From Bacteroidia bacterium (GTDB taxonomy: Bacteria; Bacteroidota; Bacteroidia; Flavobacteriales; Flavobacteriaceae): a stretch of 64,000 nt of DNA. Of the stretch, positions 1 to 8,843 are shown piece by piece. The stretch spans positions 124,001 through 188,000 of the forward strand of contig JAUIBP010000003.1 of the NCBI GenBank assembly GCA_030427735.1. The letters are read 5' to 3'. The notes beneath the pieces were generated by a model. The model saw nothing but the letters and a program-made list of their open reading frames with translations. It did no database searches and was not told where the DNA came from. Position numbers and translations under genes: made by a program. Numbering within the stretch: the stretch's first letter is position 1; each line of letters starts with the position of its first letter.

Positions 1-2
1 GG

Positions 3-419
3 GGCAATACTGTTTGTCATTATGCCAAATTAAAGGATAATATGATTGAATTGGATGGACCAATACATACGGTAGATCTTCCTAATTTTACAGAAGCACC
101 ATATATTCATAAAAAAGGCGATTGGTATTACTTATCGTATGCGTATCAATTTCCAGAAAAAATTGCTTATGCCATGAGTAAGTCCATCACTGGTCCTTGG
201 GAATATAAAGGTATTTTAAATGAAGTTGCAGGGAATTCCAACACCAATCATCAATCAATTATAGAGTTTAAAGGAAAAGATTACTTCATTTATCACAATG
301 GTAGCATTCCTACTCATGGAGGAAGTTTCAGACGCTCGGTATGTGTGGATAGATTATACTATAATCCCGATGGCACCCTAAAGCGTGTGATTATGACTTC
401 GGAAGGGATTCAAGATTAA
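3..419 (+). CDS. Glycoside hydrolase family 43 enzyme, C-terminal part (5'-truncated)
   Basis: The reading frame is open to the left edge of the window, so this is the last ~138 residues of a longer protein; an ATG at 42 is internal. The visible part has five-bladed beta-propeller repeats typical of GH43: an EAPYIHKKGDWYYLSYA stretch, whose Glu would be the general acid, and a later NTNHQSII...YHNG stretch that resembles the last blade. By family it should remove alpha-L-arabinofuranosyl or beta-xylosyl units from plant polysaccharide; the location next to an endo-arabinanase favours arabinofuranosidase activity. Its stop is three bases before the next start, so it is the upstream member of the same operon. 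Signal peptide and the catalytic base are outside the window. Subfamily cannot be assigned from this fragment. Confidence 0.85.
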   Translation, partial: GNTVCHYAKLKDNMIELDGPIHTVDLPNFTEAPYIHKKGDWYYLSYAYQFPEKIAYAMSKSITGPWEYKGILNEVAGNSNTNHQSIIEFKGKDYFIYHNGSIPTHGGSFRRSVCVDRLYYNPDGTLKRVIMTSEGIQD

Positions 420-422
420 ACT

Positions 423-1418
423 ATGAAAACAGTTCAATTTTATATAAAGCTTTTAGTGATTTTAGTATCGCTAAAAGCTTTTGCACAAACTACAAAACCA
501 ATTACCCACGATCCAGTTGTGGCAAAACAAGGCGATACATACTATTTATTTTGTACAGGTCCTGGTATAACCAGTTTTACATCTAAAGACTTAAAAACAT
601 GGACCAAAGCAAAACAAGTATTTGCCGAAAGTCCAAAATGGGCTAAAGATGTCGCTCCGGGATTTAACGGGCATATTTGGGCGCCAGACATTTCCTTTCA
701 TAAAGGCATGTATTATTTGTATTATTCTATTTCAGCCTTCGGAAAAAACACTTCGGCAATTGGTTTGGTAACTAACAAAACATTGAATCCGAACGATAAA
801 AACTACAAATGGGAAGATCAGGGTATCATCATCCAATCTATTCCTAATCGAGATAATTGGAATGCTATAGATCCGAATTTAATTTTCGATGAACAAGGAA
901 CGCCGTGGATGGCTTTTGGATCGTTCTGGGGCGGACTTAAAATGGTGAAAATGGCATCAGATTTAAAATCTATTGCAACACCAGAAGTATGGCATACTAT
1001 TGCACGTCGCGAGCGTAGTTTCGATATTGAAGATTCCGATGCGGGTGATGCCGCTTTAGAGGGGCCGTTTATATTTAAAAAAGGCGAATATTACTATCAA
1101 TTTTTATCTTGGGATTACTGTTGCCGTGCCGAAAATAGCACCTACAAAGTTGTGGTGGGGCGCTCTAAAACGGTTACAGGGCCTTATGTAGATAAAGACG
1201 GAACACCATTAAATGCTGGTGGAGGCACTCTAGTGCTTGAAGGAAATAGCAAGTGGTACGGCGCTGGACATAACAGTGTATATACTTTTGATGATAAGGA
1301 TTATATCTTTTTTCATGGGTATGATGCTTCAGATAAAGGATTGCCTAAGCTAAGAGTTTCTGAATTGAAATGGGATAATAATTTATGGCCAAGTCTAAAA
1401 GACAATGTATTAGAGTAA
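423..1418 (+). CDS. Secreted endo-1,5-alpha-L-arabinanase, GH43
   Basis: Predicted to cleave internal alpha-1,5 bonds of arabinan outside the cytoplasm. Residues 1-22 form a Sec signal peptide ending LKAFAQ. The mature protein is a single GH43 propeller with the three catalytic acids in their expected settings: D30 in THDPVV (base), D150 in NAIDPN (pKa modulator) and E213 in ALEGPF (acid). The HIWAPDISFHKGMYYLYYS and FGSFWGG segments match arabinan endo-arabinosidases (AbnA type). At 331 residues it is a full-length single-domain enzyme with no carbohydrate-binding module. It follows the previous GH43 by three bases and is followed almost at once by the GH127-like gene, so the three are likely co-transcribed. 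Endo versus exo action is inferred from similarity, not proven. Confidence 0.9.
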   Translation: MKTVQFYIKLLVILVSLKAFAQTTKPITHDPVVAKQGDTYYLFCTGPGITSFTSKDLKTWTKAKQVFAESPKWAKDVAPGFNGHIWAPDISFHKGMYYLYYSISAFGKNTSAIGLVTNKTLNPNDKNYKWEDQGIIIQSIPNRDNWNAIDPNLIFDEQGTPWMAFGSFWGGLKMVKMASDLKSIATPEVWHTIARRERSFDIEDSDAGDAALEGPFIFKKGEYYYQFLSWDYCCRAENSTYKVVVGRSKTVTGPYVDKDGTPLNAGGGTLVLEGNSKWYGAGHNSVYTFDDKDYIFFHGYDASDKGLPKLRVSELKWDNNLWPSLKDNVLE

Positions 1419-1420
1419 AG

Positions 1421-3796
1421 ATGAAATTATTATTAACAAGTTTGGGGATTATTTTCACACTGTCAGCCATGGCACAAGAGGCTGTGCAGTTATTTCCTTT
1501 AGATCAAGTTTCTGTAATGTCTGGTGTTTTTAAAGAAGCCGCAGAAACCGATTTTAAGTATATACAAGAGCTAAATCCAGACCGATTGCTGGCGCCATAT
1601 CTTAGAGAAGCTGGTTTAACACCTAAAGCGGAAGCGTATACCAATTGGGAAAATACGGGGTTAGATGGCCATACTTTAGGGCATTATTTATCGGCATTAT
1701 CTATGTATTATGCTTCTACAGACAATCCAAAAGCGAATGTATTAATAGATTATGTGTTATCAGAATTACATCGTGTACAACAAGCTAATGGCAATGGATA
1801 TATTGGTGGTATACCAGGAAGTAAGACTTTGTGGAAAGCCATTGAAAACGGAAAAATTAACGCAGGTAGTTTTAGCTTAAACGATAAATGGGTACCGCTT
1901 TACAATATTCATAAAACGTTTGCTGGTTTAAAAGATGCCTGGATGTTTGCCGATAAGGCTGAAGCTAAAACTATGTTAATTGCATTAACTGATTGGTTTA
2001 GTGGAGTAACGAGTAATTTATCTGAAGCTCAAGTTCAGGATATGTTACGTTCTGAACACGGTGGGTTAAACGAAGTGTTCGCCGAAGTGTATTACATTAC
2101 TAAAGATGAAAAATACTTAAAATTAGCTAAGCGATTTTCCGAACAGGGGTTGTTAAATCCACTAGCCGAAAATAAAGATATTTTAACAGGTATGCATGCG
2201 AATACGCAAATACCAAAATTTATTGGTTTCGAGCGTATTTATCAATTAGACCACGATAAAACCTATCGCGCATCAGCGTTGCATTTTTACGATAATGTGA
2301 CTCAAAAACGTTCATTGAGTATTGGTGGAAATAGTGTGCGAGAACATTTTAACCCTATTAACGACTTTACCGAAGTTTTAAGTAGCGAACAAGGTCCCGA
2401 AACCTGTAATACTTATAATATGCTTAAGTTGAGTAAAATGTTCTTTGAAGATACTGCAAACGAAAGCTATATCGATTTTTACGAACGCGGACTTTACAAT
2501 CACATTTTGTCATCTCAAAATCCCAATGGCGGATTTGTATATTTTACACCAATGCGACCTGGGCATTATAGAGTATACTCGCAACCAGAAACGAGTTTTT
2601 GGTGTTGTGTAGGCTCTGGAATGGAAAATCATACCAAGTATAACGAACTGATTTATGCTAAGCATAAAGATTCATTGTATGTAAACTTGTTCATTCCTTC
2701 ACAAGTAAATTGGCAAGCACAACAGGCAACTATCACTCAAGAAACCAACTTTCCAGAAACCGCATCAACCACTTTAATTTGGGAAAGCAAGGCGGCTAAA
2801 AAGGCGACTTTAATGTTACGTTATCCGCAGTGGGTTGCAGCTGGAGCTTTAAAAATTTCGGTAAATGGTAAGTCAATAGACGTTAAAGGCGTTCCTGGAT
2901 CTTATATTCCTATTTGTAGAAAATGGCAATCTGGCGATCGTATTACTATGACGTTGCCTATGCATTTAAGTTTGGTAGATATACCAGATAATTCGGGGTA
3001 TGTATCTGTAACTTATGGGCCAATTGTATTGGCTGCGGTTACAGGTGATGCCAATCAGGATGGTTTGTTTGCAGACGATAGTAGAGGCGGACATATTGCC
3101 GATGGCCCTTTTTTGCCTTTAAACGATGCGCCTATGTTAATATCTGGACAGGAAGCCGATATTTTAAAAGCGATTAAGCCAATACCAAATAAGCCGCTAG
3201 AGTTTTCGGCACCAGAACTTTGGTATCCAAAAAAATATAAAAATCTGGTGCTTCAGCCCTTTTATAAAATTCACGAAAAACGTTATGCCATATACTTTAA
3301 AAATGAAACACCAGAAGGGTTAGAACAGTTACAACTTGAATTGGCAGAAAAAGAAAAATCCGAAGCCTATTTGCAATCCATTACCTTAGATTATGTGGCA
3401 CCAGGTGAACAACAACCAGAGTCCGACCATGGTATAAAATCGGTGGAATCCAATAGCGGATTGAATCAAAATAAACATTGGAGAGATGCTTCAGGTTGGT
3501 TTAGTTATAATTTTAAAAATCAATATTTTAATGCTGATTATTTGCGTGTAACATATTTTGGTTTAGATGCTGGAAGGCATTTTAAAATTTTAGTGAATGG
3601 AGAGGTTATAGCGAGCCCTAAATTAGAGGGAGAAAAAGGCAATACGTTTTTCGATGTCGATTATAAATTGCCAATGCATTTAGTAAAACAAAATGCTGTT
3701 TTAGAAGTACGTTTTCAAGCAGATTCAGGTTCTACAACAGCAGGTATTTATGGTGTTCGATTAATAAAAGCTCCTGAAGCAACTAAAAAAGAATAA
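1421..3796 (+). CDS. Secreted beta-L-arabinofuranosidase, GH127/GH146 (DUF1680 family)
   Basis: A cysteine-dependent glycosidase expected to release beta-L-arabinofuranose from arabinan or related side chains. I place the start at 1421, because residues 1-19 then form a clean signal peptide (MKLLLTSLGI...AMAQ) two bases after the preceding stop; an in-frame ATG at 1385 lies inside that gene. The (alpha/alpha)6 barrel carries the family zinc/nucleophile set: E327 and C329 in GPETCNTYNM, and C395-C396 in FWCCVGSGMEN, one of which is the expected nucleophile; E308 in VREHF fits the acid/base. The C-terminal ~200 residues form beta-sandwich domains, giving 791 residues, longer than the minimal GH127 enzyme and more like Bacteroides GH146. 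Family level is secure; GH127 versus GH146 is not. Confidence 0.88.
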   Translation: MKLLLTSLGIIFTLSAMAQEAVQLFPLDQVSVMSGVFKEAAETDFKYIQELNPDRLLAPYLREAGLTPKAEAYTNWENTGLDGHTLGHYLSALSMYYASTDNPKANVLIDYVLSELHRVQQANGNGYIGGIPGSKTLWKAIENGKINAGSFSLNDKWVPLYNIHKTFAGLKDAWMFADKAEAKTMLIALTDWFSGVTSNLSEAQVQDMLRSEHGGLNEVFAEVYYITKDEKYLKLAKRFSEQGLLNPLAENKDILTGMHANTQIPKFIGFERIYQLDHDKTYRASALHFYDNVTQKRSLSIGGNSVREHFNPINDFTEVLSSEQGPETCNTYNMLKLSKMFFEDTANESYIDFYERGLYNHILSSQNPNGGFVYFTPMRPGHYRVYSQPETSFWCCVGSGMENHTKYNELIYAKHKDSLYVNLFIPSQVNWQAQQATITQETNFPETASTTLIWESKAAKKATLMLRYPQWVAAGALKISVNGKSIDVKGVPGSYIPICRKWQSGDRITMTLPMHLSLVDIPDNSGYVSVTYGPIVLAAVTGDANQDGLFADDSRGGHIADGPFLPLNDAPMLISGQEADILKAIKPIPNKPLEFSAPELWYPKKYKNLVLQPFYKIHEKRYAIYFKNETPEGLEQLQLELAEKEKSEAYLQSITLDYVAPGEQQPESDHGIKSVESNSGLNQNKHWRDASGWFSYNFKNQYFNADYLRVTYFGLDAGRHFKILVNGEVIASPKLEGEKGNTFFDVDYKLPMHLVKQNAVLEVRFQADSGSTTAGIYGVRLIKAPEATKKE

Positions 3797-3856
3797 CAAT
3801 ATTAAATAATTTAAGTCGGTGTTTTAAAGTATAAAAGATGACTTAAAAACGAGTAT

Positions 3857-5203
3857 ATGAAAACAGAAAATCAAAAGTTAAGTCTTTTAGAAAAAATAGG
3901 GTACGGCTCTGGAGATGCAGCAGTGAATGTTGTGATTTCTTCAATGTTCCTGATTATTACATATTTTTATACCGATATTTTTGGTCTTACTCCAAAGGAT
4001 GTGGCTTTAATGTTTTTATTGGTACGTTTAATAGATGCTGTTAGCGATCCGCTTATGGGCATTATTACCGATAAATACAAATTCAAATCCGGACGATTCA
4101 GACCTTATTTTTTATACTTATCGGTGCCTTTCGGAATTTCGGTGTTTTTAACTTTTACCACACCAGATTTCGATTATGCAGGAAAATTGCTTTATGCTTA
4201 CGCCACCTATATATTGGTCACCCTCATGTTTACTTCGGTAACCATTCCTTACATTTCTTTAATAGGGGTATTAACAAGCGATCCTAAAGAACGGTTGTCG
4301 GCTAGTGGGTACCGTTTGTTTTTTGCCAAGATTGCTGCCTTTGCGGTATCGATAGTTGTGCCAATACTTGCTAAAAAAATGGGTTCAGGCGATTTGGCTC
4401 GCGGCTACCAAATAGCTATGGGAATTATGGCCTTTGTTGGTACACTACTTTTACTGTTCTGTTTTTTTACCACCACAGAGCGTGTAGAACATGTAGAAGA
4501 GAAAAGACCCTTATTGGAACAATTAAAATATCTGTTTAAAAACAATCAGTGGTTATTGTTAGCAGGATCTTGCTTGTCTGGTACAGTAGGTTATGTTATA
4601 AGAGCTTCTGTGGCCATATACTACGCAAAATATTATTTAGGCGGCGACGAAGTGGTGCAATCTACTTTTATGGGTACCGGTGTAGCAGCTGCTATTTTAG
4701 CTATGCCCGCGTCTACGTTTATAACCAAACGCTTCTGTAAGGTGAAATTATTTTGGATGTCGCAGTTTGCTGTAGCGGTATTGAGTTTGCTTATGTATGT
4801 TGTTGTAAAGCCTCATCCAGAAAGTATGTTATTGGCTTATGTAATGTATTTCATTTTATCGTTTGTAGTCGATGTACATGCGCCTATTTTTTGGACTGCT
4901 ATTGCAGAAGCTGTAGATTATGGGCAAGCCGAAACCGGTATTCGTGTTTCGGGATTGGCTTTTGGCGGGATTTCATTTGCACAAAAAGCAGGAATGGGTA
5001 TTGCAGGAGCCGTAGTAGGCGTGTTGCTCGATAGTTTTGGATATATTCCAGATACTATACAATCTGAGACTTCCTTAATGGGACTCGCTTTAATGTTAAC
5101 ATTAATTCCAGCCACTTTTCATGTTATTAACGGCATGTTAATTTATAAGTATAAAATTACCGATACCTATTACGAACTCATAAAAGCAAAACTTCATATT
5201 TAA
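3857..5203 (+). CDS. GPH-family sugar:cation symporter
   Basis: A twelve-helix inner-membrane transporter of the glycoside-pentoside-hexuronide family (MelB/XynB-like). The N-terminus EKIGYGSGDAAVNVV and the DAVSDPLMGIITDK loop (residues ~60-75) are signatures of the family, in which the Asp residues of that loop take part in cation coupling. Length (448) is normal. It sits between secreted arabinan-degrading enzymes and a cytosolic GH43, so the likely cargo is arabinose or short arabino-oligosaccharides driven by Na+ or H+. It ends four bases before the next gene. The 60-bp gap upstream holds no promoter match that I can defend. Substrate is inferred from context only. Confidence 0.85.
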   Translation: MKTENQKLSLLEKIGYGSGDAAVNVVISSMFLIITYFYTDIFGLTPKDVALMFLLVRLIDAVSDPLMGIITDKYKFKSGRFRPYFLYLSVPFGISVFLTFTTPDFDYAGKLLYAYATYILVTLMFTSVTIPYISLIGVLTSDPKERLSASGYRLFFAKIAAFAVSIVVPILAKKMGSGDLARGYQIAMGIMAFVGTLLLLFCFFTTTERVEHVEEKRPLLEQLKYLFKNNQWLLLAGSCLSGTVGYVIRASVAIYYAKYYLGGDEVVQSTFMGTGVAAAILAMPASTFITKRFCKVKLFWMSQFAVAVLSLLMYVVVKPHPESMLLAYVMYFILSFVVDVHAPIFWTAIAEAVDYGQAETGIRVSGLAFGGISFAQKAGMGIAGAVVGVLLDSFGYIPDTIQSETSLMGLALMLTLIPATFHVINGMLIYKYKITDTYYELIKAKLHI

Positions 5204-5207
5204 AGTT

Positions 5208-6209
5208 ATGACACGATTTACTAATAAACCAATAGTTGAACAACGTGCCGATCCGTTTATCTATAAACATACCGATGGGTATTACTATTTTACGGGTTCG
5301 GTGCCTACTTACGATAGAATAGAATTGCGACGGGCGAAAACTATTGCTGAATTGCAAAATGCAGAGACTTTTGATGTGTGGTTTAAGCACGACAGTGGCC
5401 CGATGAGTCGACATATTTGGGCACCAGAACTTCATTATTTAGATGGCAAATGGTATGTCTATTTCGCCGCGAGTCAAGAAGATGATATTTGGGCACTCAG
5501 ACCTTATGTCTTGGAGTGTAAAGGTCAAGATCCTTTTAAAGATGAATGGATAGAACTTGGAATGATGCAAGCTGCAGATGGAGATCAGAAATCATTTATA
5601 GATTTTTCGTTAGACGGTACAGTTTTCGAAAATCAAGGCAAGCGTTATTTCTGCTGGGCAGAAAAAACAGGGGGGCAGTTTGCGGCGTCTAATTTGTATT
5701 TAGCAGAAATGGAATCGCCTATAAAACTTAAAACACCTCAATTTATGTTAACAACACCAGATTACGATTGGGAGCGTGTTGATTTCTGGGTGAACGAAGG
5801 GCCTGCAGTCATTAAAAATAACGGCAAAATTTATATAACCTTCTCGGCAAGTGCTACGGGCGCTTGCTATTGTATGGGGTATATGGAAGCCGATGAAGAC
5901 GCTGATTTATTGGATAGAAATTCTTGGAAGAAAACAAGATTCCCTGTGTTGCAAACCAATTACGAGAAGCATATTTACGGACCAGGCCACAATAGTTTTA
6001 CTGTGGCCGAAGACGGTATAACGCCATTATGTGTTTACCATGCTAGAGATTACGAACATGCTGTGGGAGATCCTATGGTAGTACCTAAAACCGATACAAG
6101 ACCATTACAAGAAATTAAAGCCGACCCGTTATACGATCCTAATCGTCATGCCCGCATTATGGAAGTTACATTTGATGAAGCTGGTCGACCAGTTTTTGAG
6201 TTGTATTAA
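5208..6209 (+). CDS. Cytosolic GH43 alpha-L-arabinofuranosidase
   Basis: No signal peptide (MTRFTNKPIVEQRADPF...), so this 333-residue GH43 probably works in the cytoplasm on imported oligosaccharides. Likely catalytic residues are D15 (QRADPF), D132 (SFIDFS) and E197 (VNEGPAV); their spacing matches exo-acting alpha-1,5-L-arabinofuranosidases of the GH43_26 type, which split arabinose from arabinobiose and longer chains. The HIWAPELHYLDGKWYVYFAAS blade is typical. It lies four bases after the GPH transporter, which supports an import-then-hydrolyse pair. It is the last gene of the first block; 227 bp then separate it from araB. Family assignment is firm, substrate is inference. Confidence 0.85.
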   Translation: MTRFTNKPIVEQRADPFIYKHTDGYYYFTGSVPTYDRIELRRAKTIAELQNAETFDVWFKHDSGPMSRHIWAPELHYLDGKWYVYFAASQEDDIWALRPYVLECKGQDPFKDEWIELGMMQAADGDQKSFIDFSLDGTVFENQGKRYFCWAEKTGGQFAASNLYLAEMESPIKLKTPQFMLTTPDYDWERVDFWVNEGPAVIKNNGKIYITFSASATGACYCMGYMEADEDADLLDRNSWKKTRFPVLQTNYEKHIYGPGHNSFTVAEDGITPLCVYHARDYEHAVGDPMVVPKTDTRPLQEIKADPLYDPNRHARIMEVTFDEAGRPVFELY

Positions 6210-6366
6210 AAAGACATCACGATGCACGTAGGAGATCTAACATTTATAAAGCAAGTGTTTGTTAGCAGGTTTATAGCTCATTTTTAATTTATTTGAGTAA
6301 ATATGCTAAACCGTTTTTATCTCTAAAAAGATGATGTTAAATTACGCAGGAATTACGTTAAACTTT

Positions 6367-6385
6367 AAGTGTTATTTTTACACTT
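6367..6385. promoter_or_regulatory. Inverted repeat, candidate operator in front of araB
   Basis: AAGTGT and ACACTT form a perfect 6-bp inverted repeat separated by seven bases. It lies 15 bp upstream of the -7 element of the araB promoter, where a -33 element would be expected, so a bound regulator could either activate or block transcription. An AraR-like arabinose regulator is the obvious candidate, but no such gene is in the window and I cannot match the site to a known motif. A half-site (AAGTGT on the minus strand) also occurs upstream of the GH97 gene near 15310. Confidence 0.45.
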
Positions 6386-6399
6386 ATATATTATAATAC

Positions 6400-6407
6400 T
6401 ATATTTG
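6400..6407 (+). promoter_or_regulatory. araB promoter, -7 element TATATTTG
   Basis: Matches the Bacteroidota -7 consensus TAnnTTTG. The A of the araB start codon is 30 bases downstream of its last base. There is no good TTG -33 element at the usual distance; the AAGTGT/ACACTT repeat occupies that place, which suggests regulated expression. Confidence 0.55.
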
Positions 6408-6436
6408 TTGAATACTAAATACGAATTTTTTTAAAC

Positions 6437-8116
6437 ATGAAAACATATGTAATAGGGTTAGATTATGGATCGGATTCTGTAAGAGCCGTCTTAATCGATA
6501 CTCAAAATGGAGCTGAATTAGCTTCAGAAGTACACTGGTATGCACGTTGGAAAGCACAACAATATTGTAACGCTAGTATCAATCAATTTCGCCAACATCC
6601 TTTAGATCATATCGAAGGTTTAGAACATACCATTAAATCAGTCGTATCTAGTAGCGAAGTCGATCCAGAAAGTATCGTTGGTATTTGTATAGATACCACA
6701 GGGTCTTCGCCACTTCCTATTACAGCAACTGGTGAAGCTGTAGCATTAACAGCAGGTTTTGAAGAAAATCCAAATGCCATGATGGTATTATGGAAAGACC
6801 ATACTGCCATTCAAGAAGCTAACGAAATTAATGAATTAGCGAGATCTTGGGGCGGAGAAGATTATACAAAATACGAAGGCGGCATCTATTCTTCGGAATG
6901 GTTCTGGGCTAAAATATTGCACATTGCAAGAACAGATAAAGCAGTAAAAGAAGCAGCCCATACGTGGATGGAACACTGCGATTACATTACTTATTTAATT
7001 TCAGATCACGACGATTTAGAAAGCTTTAAAAGAAGTCGTTGCGCAGCAGGCCACAAAGCTATGTGGCACGAAAGCTGGGGCGGATTACCTTCGGAAGAAT
7101 TTTTAAGTCAATTAGATCCTTATTTAGGGAGTCTAAGAGGAAATTTGTATAACGAAACATTTACATCGGACAGGGTTGCTGGAAATTTAAATGAAGCGTG
7201 GGCAACGAAATTAGGGTTAACCACAAAAACGGTAATCGCCGTCGGTACTTTCGATGCCCATTCGGGTGCTGTAGGTGCTAAAGTCGATGAACACGCTTTA
7301 GTACGGGTTATGGGAACTTCGACTTGCGACATTATGGTGTCGTCTCCAGATGTTATTGGTGCAAATACTGTAAAAGGCATTTGCGGACAAGTGGATGGCT
7401 CTGTAATTCCTGGTTATATTGGTTTAGAAGCTGGACAATCGGCTTTCGGCGATGTTTTGGCATGGTTTAAAGATGTTTTAGCTTGGCCGGTGCAGAATTT
7501 GGTAATGAGATCTTCAATATTATCAGACGATCAGAAAAAAGCTTTACAAGACGAAATTGATGCCAATTTTATACGCACTTTAGCGGCACAAGCCGAAAAT
7601 ATTCCGCTTAGCGATGCAGTACCAGTTGCATTAGACTGGGTAAATGGTCGTAGAACGCCAGATGCCAACCAAGAATTAAAAAGTGCTATGTCTGGTATTT
7701 CTTTAGGTACCAAAGCCCCGCATATTTTTAAAGCGCTTGTAAATGCCATCTGTTTTGGTTCTAAAATGATTGTCGATCGTTTTCAAGACGAAGGCGTTAA
7801 AATTAATACCGTAATTGGTATTGGTGGTGTGGCTAGAAAATCACCTTTCATTATGCAAACTTTGGCAAATGTACTTAACATGCCAATTAAAGTAGCAGAA
7901 TCAGATCAGGCCCCGGCATTGGGTGCAGCGATTTATGCGGCTGTTGCAGCAGGTGTTTATCCTAATGTTATAGAAGCCAGTAAAGTTATGGGTAGCGATT
8001 TTGAAGCCGAATATTTCCCTCAGGCCGATAATGTAGATAAATACGAAGACATTATGCAGGCGTATAAGCATTTAGGGGCATTTGTAGAAACAACCGTAAA
8101 ATCCAATAAAAAATGA
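6437..8116 (+). CDS. araB: L-ribulokinase
   Basis: FGGY-family kinase that phosphorylates L-ribulose with ATP to L-ribulose 5-phosphate, the second step of L-arabinose breakdown, in the cytosol. The N-terminal phosphate-binding strand is VIGLDYGSDSVRAVLID (residues 5-21) and the presumed catalytic base is D273 in GTFDAHSGAVG, as in ribulokinases. The C-terminal ATP-binding lobe has GIGGVARKSPFIMQTLANVL. Length 559 is normal for AraB and the long DYG...R/W N-terminus separates it from xylulokinase. It is the first gene of the araBDA block, preceded by a promoter and inverted repeat, and its end overlaps the araD start by four bases (ATGA). Confidence 0.95.
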   Translation: MKTYVIGLDYGSDSVRAVLIDTQNGAELASEVHWYARWKAQQYCNASINQFRQHPLDHIEGLEHTIKSVVSSSEVDPESIVGICIDTTGSSPLPITATGEAVALTAGFEENPNAMMVLWKDHTAIQEANEINELARSWGGEDYTKYEGGIYSSEWFWAKILHIARTDKAVKEAAHTWMEHCDYITYLISDHDDLESFKRSRCAAGHKAMWHESWGGLPSEEFLSQLDPYLGSLRGNLYNETFTSDRVAGNLNEAWATKLGLTTKTVIAVGTFDAHSGAVGAKVDEHALVRVMGTSTCDIMVSSPDVIGANTVKGICGQVDGSVIPGYIGLEAGQSAFGDVLAWFKDVLAWPVQNLVMRSSILSDDQKKALQDEIDANFIRTLAAQAENIPLSDAVPVALDWVNGRRTPDANQELKSAMSGISLGTKAPHIFKALVNAICFGSKMIVDRFQDEGVKINTVIGIGGVARKSPFIMQTLANVLNMPIKVAESDQAPALGAAIYAAVAAGVYPNVIEASKVMGSDFEAEYFPQADNVDKYEDIMQAYKHLGAFVETTVKSNKK

Positions 8117-8814
8117 GTTCAAAATATAAAAGTTTAAAAGAAGAGTGCTACGAAGCCAATATGCAGTTAAATGCATTGGGTTTGGTGGTATATACTTTTG
8201 GTAATGTAAGTGCCGTAGATCGGGCTAATGGTGCCTTTGCCATAAAGCCTAGCGGAGTACCTTACGAAAGTTTAAAACCAGAAGATATCGTTATTTTAGA
8301 TTACGATAACAATAAAATTGAAGGCGAATTACGTCCGTCTTCAGACACCAAAACACACGCTTATTTGTATAAGCATTGGGAAGATATTGGTGGGATAGCG
8401 CATACACACGCTAAATATTCGGTGGCATGGGCTCAAGCACAAATGGATATTCCCATTTTTGGAACGACGCATGCCGATCATTTAACTAAAGATATTCCTT
8501 GTGCAGCACCAATGCACGACGATTTAATTGCAGGTAATTACGAGCATAATACTGGTATTCAGATTTTAGATTGTTTTAAATCGAAACAATTATCGCATAC
8601 CGAAGTAGAAATGGTACTATTGGGCAACCACGGGCCATTTGCTTGGGGGAAAAATGCCGCTAAGGCCGTGTATAACAGTAAAGTGCTGGAAGTAGTTGCA
8701 GAAATGGCGTATTTAACGCGACAAATTAATCCTAACGCCCCGCGTTTAAAAGATTCATTAATAAAAAAACATTACGACCGTAAGCATGGTAAAGATGCGT
8801 ATTACGGACAATAA
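8113..8814 (+). CDS. araD: L-ribulose-5-phosphate 4-epimerase
   Basis: Class II aldolase-fold, zinc-dependent enzyme converting L-ribulose 5-phosphate into D-xylulose 5-phosphate, which enters the pentose phosphate pathway. Metal ligands are visible as H97 and H99 (GIAHTHAKYSV) and H173 (LGNHGPFAWG); D78 in SSDTKTH and D122 in HADHL match other active-site positions of the E. coli enzyme. At 233 residues it is full length. The start ATG overlaps the araB stop, indicating translational coupling. It is followed after 29 bases by araA, giving the order araB-araD-araA. Confidence 0.95.
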   Translation: MSSKYKSLKEECYEANMQLNALGLVVYTFGNVSAVDRANGAFAIKPSGVPYESLKPEDIVILDYDNNKIEGELRPSSDTKTHAYLYKHWEDIGGIAHTHAKYSVAWAQAQMDIPIFGTTHADHLTKDIPCAAPMHDDLIAGNYEHNTGIQILDCFKSKQLSHTEVEMVLLGNHGPFAWGKNAAKAVYNSKVLEVVAEMAYLTRQINPNAPRLKDSLIKKHYDRKHGKDAYYGQ

Positions 8815-8843
8815 ATAAATTAACCTTATAAAAAACTAATTAC

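Noticed and set aside
4549-5115. Open frames overlapping the GPH transporter on both strands
   Set aside because: Shadows of a real membrane protein gene: improbable composition (many Cys, Arg, Ser) and no start context.
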